Source: Actinomycetota bacterium (GTDB lineage Bacteria > Actinomycetota > Thermoleophilia > Gaiellales > Gaiellaceae). Taken from it: DNA of 44,285 nucleotides. The position numbers and the translations under genes were made by a program. Positions 10,543-19,346 of the stretch are shown here, piece after piece. Within the stretch, counting starts at the first letter, position 1. Every line of letters starts with the position of its first letter. Under the pieces are notes generated by a model that ran no database searches, was not told the DNA's origin, and worked only from the letters and a program-made list of their open reading frames with translations. The DNA is taken from NCBI GenBank assembly GCA_003161615.1, contig PMOB01000030.1, positions 35,794-80,078 on the forward strand. Direction: 5' to 3'.

Positions 10543-10599
10543 CGGCCGCCCTTGGGCGGCCGATTCTCGCCCGGGCGCCGGCGGCTTCGCCGACGGCGC
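10543..10599. repeat. Two GC-rich hairpins upstream of the 64-residue gene
   Basis: CGGCCGCC/GGCGGCCG pair around loop CTTG at 10543-10562. A second stem-loop at 10575-10599 pairs GCGCC with GGCGC and GGCG with CGCC. The string CCGTCCGGCGCC occurs on both sides (about 10529 and 10609). Neither hairpin is followed by a T tract. The 271-base gap between rne and the small gene otherwise shows only the small gene's likely promoter. Confidence 0.45.
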
Positions 10600-10625
10600 T
10601 TGCAGGCTCCGTCCGGCGCCGGTCC

Positions 10626-10631
10626 TACGAT
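10626..10631 (+). promoter_or_regulatory. Possible -10 element (TACGAT) for the 64-residue gene
   Basis: TACGAT is 28 bases before the GTG start, leaving room for a ~22-base leader that contains GGGAGGTG. The same hexamer precedes two other genes in the window. Confidence 0.4.
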
Positions 10632-10659
10632 CCGGCCAATCACGACCGGGAGGTGAACG

Positions 10660-10854
10660 GTGGCGGCTAAGCGTGAGGCCGAAGAGCTCTTGATGATCGA
10701 AGAGGCCGACGCCTGGTTCGAGTACCTCGAGGCAACGCGGAGCCAGGCGGAGAGCCGCTACCACGAGATCGAGCCCTGGGCGTGGGCCCGCCTGTCGCAG
10801 CGCTTGCGCGCGATCAGAGCGCGACGGGCACGGCTGCGGCCGGCTGCCGCGTAG
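10660..10854 (+). CDS. Small uncharacterised protein, 64 residues
   Basis: I do not recognise a family. The start is GTG 10660 with a strong ribosome binding site, GGGAGGTG (10648-10655). The protein is almost entirely helical: an acidic first half (EAEELLMIEEADAWFEYLEA) and a strongly basic end (RLRAIRARRARLRP). It contains several aromatic residues (WFEYLE, PWAWARL) and has no cysteines and no membrane segment. A cytosolic protein that binds nucleic acid or ribosomes is possible from the charge pattern alone. Its TAG stop is the first codon of structured repeat copy A. Confidence 0.72.
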   Translation: MAAKREAEELLMIEEADAWFEYLEATRSQAESRYHEIEPWAWARLSQRLRAIRARRARLRPAAA

Positions 10855-10935
10855 CTCGCGAAGCTGCGCTTCGCTCGCTGGGTGAAGGAACTCGGGAGCG
10901 GAAGAGCGCGGTCTTCCGCTCCCTCGTGCTGTAGA
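10852..10935 (+). repeat. Structured 3'-UTR repeat, copy A
   Basis: Starting at the TAG of the 64-residue gene: hairpin 1 pairs GCGAAGC with GCTTCGC (10858-10874), then the core CTGGGTGAAGGAACT (10878-10892), then hairpin 2 with a perfect 12-bp stem and loop GCGCGG (10894-10923), then TCGTGCTGT. Copy B downstream of rodA has the same order on the other strand. It shares the core and the GCGCGG loop exactly while the stems differ in sequence but still pair. Confidence 0.7.
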
Positions 10936-11018
10936 GCTTGTTCTGGGCTGACGCATGGTTCAGAGCGCTCTCCCGTCGCGAGCGCGCAGGCCTTCGGCGT
11001 GCCCGCCCGCTACTCCGC

Positions 11019-11045
11019 GGCGGCGTAACGCACCGTTACGCCGCC
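11019..11045. repeat. 12-bp perfect hairpin between the two repeat copies
   Basis: GGCGGCGTAACG and CGTTACGCCGCC pair around a 3-base loop CAC. There is no T tract on either strand, so this is not a canonical intrinsic terminator. Confidence 0.6.
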
Positions 11046-11068
11046 ACCTGGGCGCCGTGGGGGTTCTC

Positions 11069-11139
11069 ACCGTTCGAGCAAAGAACGGTCCTAGGCCGGA
11101 GGCTAAGACGCCCGCGCAGCGGCGACTTAGCCGCAGGCC
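11069..11139. repeat. Two further stem-loops in the rodA-proximal gap
   Basis: ACCGTTC/GAACGGT pair at 11069-11089. GGCC and GGCTAAG pair with CTTAGCC and GGCC at 11094-11139, around a 3x3 internal loop (GGA/GCA). Together with the repeats they fill the 441-base gap between the 64-residue gene and rodA, where I see no further coding frame. Confidence 0.5.
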
Positions 11140-11209
11140 GCACTGCGCTCGCGCCGGCCTCCGCCGCGCGCGAGCGCACGACGTAGCCAGTCCGTCCAGA
11201 GCATCACCA

Positions 11210-11298
11210 GCAAGAACAGCACGGAGCGGGACGGAACCGCGCTTCCGGCCCGCGCAGTTCCTTCACCCAGCTCGCGAGAGCAAAGCTCTCGCGAGCTA
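11210..11298 (-). repeat. Structured 3'-UTR repeat, copy B
   Basis: Read on the minus strand from the rodA stop: hairpin 1 is a 12-bp stem with loop CTTTG (11269-11297), then the core CTGGGTGAAGGAACT (11256-11270), then hairpin 2 GCGGGcCGGAA / TTCCGtCCCGC with loop GCGCGG (11226-11253), then CCGTGCTGT. The order, core and loop match copy A, and the stems are different but complementary. Confidence 0.7.
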
Positions 11299-12480
11299 GC
11301 GCCGCCGGCGCGATGCGCGTCCGCGGGCGTGGATCGCGAGCAGCACGCCCATCGCCGCGAGGTTGGAGATCATCGACGAGCCGCCGACGCTGACGAACGG
11401 CAGCGGGATGCCGGTGATCGGAGCGATTCCCATCGTCATCCCGACGTTGACGAAGATCTGGAACAGGAGCGCGACGACGATCCCGCCGGCGACGACCGCG
11501 GAGAAGAGGTCGCGCGCGACCGTGACCACGCGCAGCCCGCGCCACAGCACGAGCAGGTAGAGCCCGAGCAGGATGGCCGCGCCGATGAAGCCGCGCTGTT
11601 CCGCGTAGCCCGCGAACACGAAGTCGGTGTCGCTCGCCGGCAGGAAGCCGAAGCGGACTTGCGTCGCGCCGTTCGGGCCGCGGCCGTGGAACTGGCCGGA
11701 GCCGATCGCCGCCTCCGACTGGTCGAGGTTGTAACCGGCGGCGACCGGACACGTCGTCGGATGCGTGAAGCAGGTCAGTCGCTGCTGCTGGTAGCCCTTG
11801 AGGAACGTGACGCCGGCGGCAGGCCCGATCCACAACACGCCGGCGACGAGCAGGACGGCGACACTCGCGAGTGTCGCGAGGTGGCGCCACGGCGCCCCGG
11901 CGACGAAGAGCATCGCGGCGAGCGCGGCGATGTAGACGAGCGCCGTCCCGAGGTCGGGCTGGATGAAGACGAGCAGGACGGGCAGCGCCGCGAAGAGGAC
12001 GACCTTCATCGTCGTCCCCCACTCCCCGATCAAGCGCTGCCGCTCGGCCAGCATCCCGGCGAGCGCGAGGACGAAGAGGAGCTTCCCGAACTCGGACGGC
12101 TGGAAGGTGAAGAAGCCGAGGCTGATCCAGCGCGTCGAGCCGTTCGCGGCGTGGCCGAGCAGGAAGACGAACGCGATCAGCCCGGCGGTGCCGCCGAAGA
12201 TCCAGCGCCAGTAGCGGCGGTAGAGGTCCGGGTCGATGAGCGCGGCGACGACGAGGACGACGGCTCCCACGACCGCGTAGAGGATCTGGCGGTTGAGGTA
12301 GTACGTCGGGTCGTTCGGCACCGCGAACTTCGTCACGCCGGCGACGCCCCAGAGCCCGACGACGACGAGCGCAGCGACGCTCGCGAGCAGGACCCAGTCG
12401 AGCGAGCGCACGACCGCGAGCAGACGCGGCGCCTCCCGCTCCCGCAGTCCCGCTCTCTGTGATCCGGCGTATTCGAGCAT
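11296..12480 (-). CDS. rodA: Rod-shape SEDS glycosyltransferase RodA
   Basis: 394 residues, about ten transmembrane helices, SEDS (FtsW/RodA/SpoVE) family. Signature segments are NGSTRWISLGFFTFQPSEFG, the FIQPDLGTALVYIAALAAM segment with the essential aspartate region, and the C-terminal TGIPLPFVSVGGSSMISNL. RodA polymerises lipid II glycan strands with its partner class B PBP2, encoded immediately upstream with a 10-base gap. Position in an mre cluster favours RodA over FtsW. The C-terminus is basic (RGRASRRRR). The TAG stop begins structured repeat copy B. Confidence 0.95.
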   Translation of the reverse strand: MLEYAGSQRAGLREREAPRLLAVVRSLDWVLLASVAALVVVGLWGVAGVTKFAVPNDPTYYLNRQILYAVVGAVVLVVAALIDPDLYRRYWRWIFGGTAGLIAFVFLLGHAANGSTRWISLGFFTFQPSEFGKLLFVLALAGMLAERQRLIGEWGTTMKVVLFAALPVLLVFIQPDLGTALVYIAALAAMLFVAGAPWRHLATLASVAVLLVAGVLWIGPAAGVTFLKGYQQQRLTCFTHPTTCPVAAGYNLDQSEAAIGSGQFHGRGPNGATQVRFGFLPASDTDFVFAGYAEQRGFIGAAILLGLYLLVLWRGLRVVTVARDLFSAVVAGGIVVALLFQIFVNVGMTMGIAPITGIPLPFVSVGGSSMISNLAAMGVLLAIHARGRASRRRR

Positions 12481-12490
12481 CAGTCAGCCA

Positions 12491-14512
12491 TCAATCGGAG
12501 TGGATATAGCCCGCCTGCTTCGGCGAGACGTTGAAGAACTTCGCGAACACCTTCTCGGCCGCCGGCGCTGCAGCCGTGCCGCCGTGGCCGCCGTTCTCGA
12601 TCCACGCGCACACGACGAGCTTCGGGTCGCCGACCGGACCATAACCGCACCACCAGGCCTGGTCTTCCTCCCGCACGACCCCCGGCAGCGTCACGACTTT
12701 CTGGGCCGTGCCGGTCTTGCCGGCGATCGGGACCGGAAAGTTGCCGAAGACGCCGTAGGAGGTGCCGATGGAGAGGTGCGTGCCGTCGTAGAGGCCCTGC
12801 TGCACAACGTTGAGATAGCCCTGGTTGAGGCCGGGGATCGGCTTCGGCGCCGGCGTCGCAGCCGTCGGGACGAGCGTCTTGTTCGGGTTCTCGACATCCA
12901 TCAGCACGTGCGGCGTGACGAGCTTGCCGCCGTTCGCGATCGCCGCGTAGAAACGCGTCATCTGGATCGGCGTCACCGTCAGGTCGCCCTGGCCGATCGC
13001 GAGCTGGATGTTGTCGCCCGGCTTCCAGATCCTGTCGACCTGCCAACAGCAGTGATCCGTCTTCCGCGTGTACGTGCGCTCCCGCCAGCCGATCGTCGGC
13101 ACGAGACCGGGATACTCGCCGCCGACGTCGATCCCGCTTGGCGCTCCGAAGCCGAAGGCCCGGGCCCATTTCTGCTCCGGCTGCCCGAACTTCGGGGGCA
13201 GAAGGAAGAAGTTGTTGCCGACGCGGTAGAAGTACGTGTCGCACGAGTAGGCAAGGGCGGTCGTGAGGTTCATTCCCTGGTCGATGTTCGGGTCCCAGTT
13301 GTGCCAGACGCGATGTCCCTTGTCCTCCGGCGCGACGTACGTGCCGGTGCAAGGCAGGAGGGAGTACGGGTTGAGGATCCCCTGCTGCATCGCGGCGATC
13401 GCGGTGAGCGGCTTGAAGGTCGAGCCGGGCGGATATTCCGCGGCGAGGGCGCGGTTGATGACGGGGTAGTTGTGGTCGAGAGCCGACTTCGCGCTACCAA
13501 GCCCGGCAGCGTCGAGCTTCTTCTGCGTGACGCGTCCGGTGTAGATGGACGGGTCGTACGTCGGCGCCGAGGCGAGGGCGAGAATCGCGCCGGTGTTGGG
13601 ATTCATCGCGACGACCGCGCCGCCATCCGCCGCCCACAAGCCCTGGCCGTGGGCGATTCGGATGCCTTCCTGGAGCCCCTGCTCCGCCGCGAGCTGGAGG
13701 CCGGTGTCGAGCGTGAGGCGAACGGTCTGGCCCGGCTGCGCGGGCGTCACGAGCGTGTGCGCGCTGCGCGGCCGGCCAAGCGAGTCGACGCGCACGCGCG
13801 CCGAGCCTGGGACTCCCTGCAGGTACGTGTTGAACGAATGCTCGACGCCGGACTGGCCGATCACCTCGCCCGGCTGGTAACCCTGCTTCGAGAGAACCTT
13901 CAGCTCCGGCGTCGAGATCTGGCCGACACCGCCGAGCAGCTGGGTGGCGAGCGCGCCGTGGGGATACGTGCGGACGTAGCTCCGCTCGAGCCCGACGCCC
14001 TGGAACTCGCTGGCGCGCTCCTGCATGTACGTCACGAGCCCCGCCGGCGCGTTCGCGCGAACGACGACGGGATCGAGCATGTCGTTCTCGTGCCGGCGCG
14101 TGACGATCGCCTTCGTGATGTCGTGCAGCCGGACGCGCGTTACGTGCGCGAGGCTGCGCAGCTCGGCGTCGCGGCGGGCCGTGTCCTTCGGGAGGCTGGA
14201 CGGCCAGAGCTCGACTGCGGTGACTGCCTGGTTCGAGACGAGGGTGTCTCCGTTGCGGTCGACGATCGAGCCGCGCGGCGCCGGCACGCTGATCGTGCGG
14301 AGCTGGTTCGCCTGCGCCTTGACGGCGTACTGCGGGCCGGCGAGCACCTGGAGATCCCAGAGCCGGAGAAGTAGCGCGGCGAAGCCGATCAGGAGAAGAG
14401 CGCTGAGCAGTGCGATCCGCCGCGCGAGCTTGGGGGTCAGCCGGTACGGCTCGACGACAACGTCGTCGGCATCTTCAGGCTTCGCCTGTCCTGGGACGGC
14501 GACGCTAGCCAA
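12491..14512 (-). CDS. mrdA: Penicillin-binding protein 2 (peptidoglycan transpeptidase)
   Basis: 673 residues, class B PBP. A cytoplasmic N-terminus and one membrane anchor (LLSALLLIGFAALLLRLWDL) are followed by the pedestal/dimerisation domain (RGSIVDRNGDTLVSN) and the transpeptidase domain. The active-site serine motif STFK is near residue 361, the second motif SCD (in YSCDTYFY) near 422, and KTGTAQ near 597. It crosslinks new wall during elongation, working with RodA. The 5' end lies inside mreD's 3' end by 8 bases. The second motif reads SCD rather than the common SxN, which is seen in other PBP2 proteins. Confidence 0.95.
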   Translation of the reverse strand: MASVAVPGQAKPEDADDVVVEPYRLTPKLARRIALLSALLLIGFAALLLRLWDLQVLAGPQYAVKAQANQLRTISVPAPRGSIVDRNGDTLVSNQAVTAVELWPSSLPKDTARRDAELRSLAHVTRVRLHDITKAIVTRRHENDMLDPVVVRANAPAGLVTYMQERASEFQGVGLERSYVRTYPHGALATQLLGGVGQISTPELKVLSKQGYQPGEVIGQSGVEHSFNTYLQGVPGSARVRVDSLGRPRSAHTLVTPAQPGQTVRLTLDTGLQLAAEQGLQEGIRIAHGQGLWAADGGAVVAMNPNTGAILALASAPTYDPSIYTGRVTQKKLDAAGLGSAKSALDHNYPVINRALAAEYPPGSTFKPLTAIAAMQQGILNPYSLLPCTGTYVAPEDKGHRVWHNWDPNIDQGMNLTTALAYSCDTYFYRVGNNFFLLPPKFGQPEQKWARAFGFGAPSGIDVGGEYPGLVPTIGWRERTYTRKTDHCCWQVDRIWKPGDNIQLAIGQGDLTVTPIQMTRFYAAIANGGKLVTPHVLMDVENPNKTLVPTAATPAPKPIPGLNQGYLNVVQQGLYDGTHLSIGTSYGVFGNFPVPIAGKTGTAQKVVTLPGVVREEDQAWWCGYGPVGDPKLVVCAWIENGGHGGTAAAPAAEKVFAKFFNVSPKQAGYIHSD

Positions 14513-15029
14513 GCAGCTGCACCTCTGCGCTCAACTCCTGCCGCTCCATCGCCCGCAGCAGCCGCCGCACGAGCCCGTAGACCGGGCCGGTGACGATGAG
14601 GTTGAGGACGACCGCGGGTAGCAGGCTCCTCACGACCGCGCCGGCGGGAGCGCTCTCGCCCAGGACGAAGTGGACAACGAGGAGGCCGAGCTCGTAGAGC
14701 ACGGTCACGACTGCGATCGAGAGGTACGGCGCGTGCGCGCGGTCGCGGCCGGTCGTTTCGCCGTAGCGCCCGATCCAGAAACCCGAGAGCGTCAGGACGA
14801 GCGAGGTGAGGCCGAGCGTGCCGAGCGACGCGGTATCGACGATCAGCCCGGCGAAGAAGCCGCCGACCGCGCCCGCGACGCTCCCACGCAGGAGCGAGAT
14901 GGCAACGAGCGTGACGAGCAGGATGTCCGGCACCGCGCCGAAGACGTGCAGCTGCCCGAAGATCGAGACCTGCGCGATCGCCGCCACGAAGAGCAGGACG
15001 GCGACCTTGACGCCATCGAACGCGCTCAC
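14505..15029 (-). CDS. mreD: Rod shape-determining protein MreD
   Basis: 174 residues, five to six hydrophobic helices, little conserved motif content, as usual for MreD. Typical segments are AVPDILLVTLVAISLLRG, GGFFAGLIVDTASLGTLGL and a C-terminal VYGLVRRLLRAMERQEL. It is a membrane partner of MreC in the elongasome. It overlaps mreC by 4 bases and mrdA by 8 bases, so the three are almost certainly co-translated. Confidence 0.92.
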   Translation of the reverse strand: MSAFDGVKVAVLLFVAAIAQVSIFGQLHVFGAVPDILLVTLVAISLLRGSVAGAVGGFFAGLIVDTASLGTLGLTSLVLTLSGFWIGRYGETTGRDRAHAPYLSIAVVTVLYELGLLVVHFVLGESAPAGAVVRSLLPAVVLNLIVTGPVYGLVRRLLRAMERQELSAEVQLLG

Positions 15030-15961
15030 TTGTGCTTGGAGGTCTTGACGAGAACGGCGACCGAATCGAGCGAGCCCAGGTTCCCGAACGGCTGCACCTG
15101 CACCTGGAGGAAGCTCGCCGTGTCGGTGACGGTCGGGGCCGAGGTCTTCCCGATCGGGATCCCGGACGGGTAGAGATCGGGATACCGCGGGTCGATCGTC
15201 CCGAGCGTGACGAGCACGTCGGCGGCATCCACCTTGTACTGCTTCTTCACGTCGTCGAAGATCAGTGCCCCGCCCGGCCCGGGGTGGACGACGCCGCGCA
15301 CGCCGGTGTGAAGGTCGAGCGCCGGCACGGGGCTATTCGGATCGCTGAGCAGCGACACGACGGCCGTGTCGGAGAAGACGTTCGAGACGCGCCCGATCAG
15401 ACCGTCTCCGCTCACGACCGGGGCGTTCTCCCGAATGCCGGACGACGAGCCGGCGGCGATCGTCAGCGTCTGGGCGAACGGGCCTGCCGAGTCGGAGATG
15501 ACGCGCGCGTTCACGGCGCTGTAGCCATTCGGGAAGGTCGCGCCCTGCTCGTAGTGCATGAGCCGTACGAGGCTGTCGTACTCGCGCGCCTTCTCCGATT
15601 TGAGCAGCTGGGTGCTCCGGAAATAAGCAATCTCCTTCCGGAGCTTCGAGTTCTCGGTTTTCGCGTTCGCGAGGCTATCGAGGTAGTCGTAGGCGTCCCT
15701 GAACGGCTGCGCGACGCGCGTCGCGGCGATCTGGAACGGACGCAGCGCCGACGAGCCGGCGCCCTGCAGATCGTGGAGCGCGCCTGCGGTCGGCGAGCGG
15801 AAGGAGATCGTCAAGAGCGTCAGCGCGCCGAGCACGAGGACGACCAGGACCATGCGGCGGAGGAACGCGCTGCGGACCTTCGACGGGTACGGCGTCGGCT
15901 TCGAGCGCTGGACGGAGGAAGCGAGGACCGCCGCCCGCGCGCTGCGACCACGGGTAGCCAC
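15026..15961 (-). CDS. mreC: Rod shape-determining protein MreC
   Basis: 311 residues. A basic cytoplasmic tail and one transmembrane helix (MVLVVLVLGALTLLTISF) are followed by a coiled coil (YDYLDSLANAKTENSKLRKE) and the two beta domains of MreC (VNARVISDSAGPFAQTLTI, ENAPVVSGDGLIGRVSNVF, RGVVHPGPGGALIFDDV). It sits outside the membrane and organises PBP2 and MreD. It is preceded by an acetyltransferase gene where mreB would usually be its neighbour. Confidence 0.95.
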   Translation of the reverse strand: MATRGRSARAAVLASSVQRSKPTPYPSKVRSAFLRRMVLVVLVLGALTLLTISFRSPTAGALHDLQGAGSSALRPFQIAATRVAQPFRDAYDYLDSLANAKTENSKLRKEIAYFRSTQLLKSEKAREYDSLVRLMHYEQGATFPNGYSAVNARVISDSAGPFAQTLTIAAGSSSGIRENAPVVSGDGLIGRVSNVFSDTAVVSLLSDPNSPVPALDLHTGVRGVVHPGPGGALIFDDVKKQYKVDAADVLVTLGTIDPRYPDLYPSGIPIGKTSAPTVTDTASFLQVQVQPFGNLGSLDSVAVLVKTSKHK

Positions 15962-15965
15962 CGCC

Positions 15966-16922
15966 CTAGGGTACCGCGGTTGCTGGCGATCCGAGAACGA
16001 GGGCTGCCATCGTCTCGACGGCGGTCGCGCGGAATCCGATCGACTCGTTGAGGTGTCGCATCACCGAGTTCTCCTCCGCGTTCGAGGTGGTGACGACCTC
16101 GACCTCCGGATGGTCAGCGCGAAGACGGCGCAGGGACTCGAGCTTCACGGCGCGCGCGAGCCCCTTGCCGCGCTGTCCGGCGACCGTGCCGGTGTCGTCG
16201 GTGAAGCCGAGCGTCGATCCCTTGGAGAGGCGCAGCTCGGTGAACGCGCCAATCTCCCCATCGCCGGCCATCGCGACCGTCAGCCGCATCTCGCGCCCGC
16301 GGCGCGCGAGCGACTCCTCTGAGGCTCGCACCTTCTCCGCCGTCGAGCTCGGGAAGTCGAACTCGTCGGGCGCAGGCGCGTCGTCCATGGCACAGCGCGA
16401 GCGGACGTAGGCGGGGAGATGCTCGTCGGGAACGCGGCCGAGCCAGCTGACGAGGCGAAATCCGTCTGGGACTTGCGGCTCGGGGAGCTCCGCAGCGCCT
16501 ATGTCCAGGAGCGAAGCAACGATGCGCTGTTCCTCCCGCGCTCCGGCCCGAGCAGCAAAAGCGGCTCCCGCCGGGGTCGAGTGATGGCCGCGCAAGATTC
16601 CGACGCCGAGCTCTCGGCAGCGCGCGACGACGCGCTCGAGCAGTGCCGATCCGATGCCGCGCCGCCGCCGGGAGGGGTCGACGAGCAAATTCACGAACGT
16701 CGCCGTGGGGCCGTGGACGTAGAGCGTCGCGACGCCCCCGTCGGCGAGCCAGTGGCAGCTCGTCTGCGTCTCCGGCAGATGGCGATGGAAGGCGATCACC
16801 TCGTCGCGTGTCCGGACCGGCTCGCCGGGCCTGAGCTCCTCGTGGCAAGCGAGCTCGAGCTCGTGGAAGCGCGCCAAGACCTCGTCGGCCGCGGTGCGCG
16901 CGTCGACCTCCTCGATGCGCAT
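15966..16922 (-). CDS. Tandem GNAT-domain acetyltransferase inside the mre cluster
   Basis: 318 residues with two GCN5-like N-acetyltransferase folds. The first has the acetyl-CoA loop RRRRGIGSALLERVV and FVNLLVDP; the second has TVAGQRGKGLARAVKLESL and ends NSVMRHLNESIGFRATA. The two-domain layout resembles MshD and related actinobacterial enzymes, but residues that would define a mycothiol role are not evident. It lies between mreC (4-base gap) and mreB (9-base gap) on the same strand, so it is in the elongasome operon. Substrate unknown; a wall precursor or a protein amine are guesses. Confidence 0.85.
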   Translation of the reverse strand: MRIEEVDARTAADEVLARFHELELACHEELRPGEPVRTRDEVIAFHRHLPETQTSCHWLADGGVATLYVHGPTATFVNLLVDPSRRRRGIGSALLERVVARCRELGVGILRGHHSTPAGAAFAARAGAREEQRIVASLLDIGAAELPEPQVPDGFRLVSWLGRVPDEHLPAYVRSRCAMDDAPAPDEFDFPSSTAEKVRASEESLARRGREMRLTVAMAGDGEIGAFTELRLSKGSTLGFTDDTGTVAGQRGKGLARAVKLESLRRLRADHPEVEVVTTSNAEENSVMRHLNESIGFRATAVETMAALVLGSPATAVP

Positions 16923-16931
16923 CGCGCGTCC

Positions 16932-18014
<1,083 letters not shown>

Positions 18015-18095
18015 TCATAAAGCTCTGACCAAGCCGCAATCCTCCTGTCACGACCTCCCGACTAGCGTCGGAGGGAGCGACGACGGAGGCTGAAA

Positions 18096-18458
18096 GTGAA
18101 CGTGGTGACGCTGATCGGGAACCTTGCGACGGACGTGGACATGCGCGAAGTCGCGCCTGACAAGAAGGTGGCGAGCTTCCTGCTCGCGGTCGATCGCGCG
18201 ACGCGCGACGGCGGCGCCGACTTCGTGAGCGTCTCGGCATGGGACAGGCAGGCGGAGCTGTGCGCCGAGTACCTCGGCAAGGGACGGCGGGTCGCGGTCG
18301 ACGGGCGGCTCAAGTCCCGCTCGTGGGAGGAGGACGGCAAACGGCGCACGGCGGTCGAGGTCGTGGCGCGGCGGATCGAGTTCCTCGGCGGCGGCCCGCG
18401 CTCGGACGACGGCGCCGGCGGCGAGGTGATCCCCTTCGAGACGCCGGTGGCGAGCTAG
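18096..18458 (+). CDS. ssb: Single-stranded DNA-binding protein, short paralogue type
   Basis: 120 residues. An OB-fold SSB domain: MNVVTLIGNLATDVDMREV, FLLAVDRATRDGGADFVSV, AWDRQAELCAEYLGKGRRVA, VDGRLKSRSWEEDGKRRTA. The start is GTG 18096 with GGAGG upstream. The C-terminal region is very short and the usual terminal acidic tip (DDDIPF) is replaced by EVIPF followed by six more residues. A canonical tip must be C-terminal to recruit partner enzymes, so this may be an SsbB-like paralogue (competence or stress) rather than the replicative SSB. It is divergent from mreB. Confidence 0.92.
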   Translation: MNVVTLIGNLATDVDMREVAPDKKVASFLLAVDRATRDGGADFVSVSAWDRQAELCAEYLGKGRRVAVDGRLKSRSWEEDGKRRTAVEVVARRIEFLGGGPRSDDGAGGEVIPFETPVAS

Positions 18459-18468
18459 GCACGCAGAG

Positions 18469-19326
18469 CTAGGCGGGCAGGCCGGCGAGGAACTCCTCGA
18501 TCGCGGCGAGGCAGGCGTCCGGCCGCTCGCCGATCAGGAGGTGTCCGCAGCCGGCGATCGTCCGGAGGGGTGCGCGGAGACGGCGCGCGTACTCGATCCC
18601 GTCTTCGAGCTTGACCCACTTGTCGCTCGCGCCCCAAAGGCAGAGACAGGGACAGCCGACGCGGTCGAGACCGGCGCGCGGATCGCTGAAGCGGAGCGCC
18701 CGCCCGGCCTGGCGCGTGTTCGTGTGGTACGCCGGACCGACGAGGAACGACTCGGCGGCCTCCGGCTCGAAGCCGTCGGTGTCGGCGACGCCCCAGCCGC
18801 CGAATGCCACGCGGCGACCGAGGCGCGACCGTGACCACCCCTGGCGGAACGGCGCGACCGCCTTTCCCGGCTGGAGGAGACCGTCCAGCATCAGAGTCAC
18901 CTGCGCGCCGCGCTTGGCCGAGCCGATCCCGGCAGCCGCCGCGAGAACGATCCCCCGCACGGCCCGGGGACTGAGAACCGCTGCGCGCAGGGCGATGAGG
19001 CCACCGAGCGAGTGACCGACCCAGGCGGCCGGCGCGAGCCCCTCGGTCTCGTCGATGGCGAGCACGGCAGCTGCGAGGGCGTCGATGTCCCGCGCCTCGG
19101 GCAATGCGGCCGAGCGCCCGTGACCGGGCAGGTCGGGGACGAGAACGCGGTGCGTCCGGGCGAGCGCAGGCGCGAGCGCCCGCCAGTTCTCGATCGTCCC
19201 ACCGAGCCCGTGCACGAGGACGAGCCTCGGCCCGCTGCCGCCGATGGCGTAGCGAAGCGGCGTTCCGCGCCAAAGGAGCTCGCGCTCCTCGAATCCGTCC
19301 AGACGTCGTTTGCTCTCCGTCACCAT
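18469..19326 (-). CDS. Alpha/beta-hydrolase
   Basis: About 285 residues from ATG 19326. A TTG at 19347 would add seven residues; it is equally free of a ribosome binding site. The alpha/beta-hydrolase fold shows the oxyanion motif VLVHGLGGTIENW, the nucleophile elbow VGHSLGG and the catalytic histidine in GCGHLLIGERPDACLAAI. The acid is probably the aspartate in the CLCLWGASDKWVKLEDG region. It has the size of haloperoxidase or ester/lactone hydrolase relatives; substrate not predictable. It ends 10 bases from ssb, convergent. Confidence 0.88.
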   Translation of the reverse strand: MVTESKRRLDGFEERELLWRGTPLRYAIGGSGPRLVLVHGLGGTIENWRALAPALARTHRVLVPDLPGHGRSAALPEARDIDALAAAVLAIDETEGLAPAAWVGHSLGGLIALRAAVLSPRAVRGIVLAAAAGIGSAKRGAQVTLMLDGLLQPGKAVAPFRQGWSRSRLGRRVAFGGWGVADTDGFEPEAAESFLVGPAYHTNTRQAGRALRFSDPRAGLDRVGCPCLCLWGASDKWVKLEDGIEYARRLRAPLRTIAGCGHLLIGERPDACLAAIEEFLAGLPA

Positions 19327-19333
19327 CGGGGCA

Positions 19334-19339
19334 TATTCT
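19334..19339 (+). promoter_or_regulatory. Possible -10 element (TATTCT) for the leader RNA
   Basis: TATTCT is preceded by TTGCTC about 18 bases upstream. It would start a transcript near 19347 that runs through the leader and terminator into the 55-residue gene. It overlaps the start region of the divergent hydrolase gene. Confidence 0.35.
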
Positions 19340-19346
19340 TCGCTCA

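Noticed and set aside
10389-11295. An insertion sequence or integrated element in the hairpin-rich gap.
   Set aside because: No transposase or recombinase frame and no target duplication are visible; the structure is better described as palindromic repeats.
12500-14374. Long open frames antisense to mrdA, and similar ones antisense to mreB, lon, ligA and the RNase E gene.
   Set aside because: Very high third-position GC leaves opposite-strand frames open. Their translations are Arg/Asp/Val-rich with no domain, while the sense frames carry complete known proteins.
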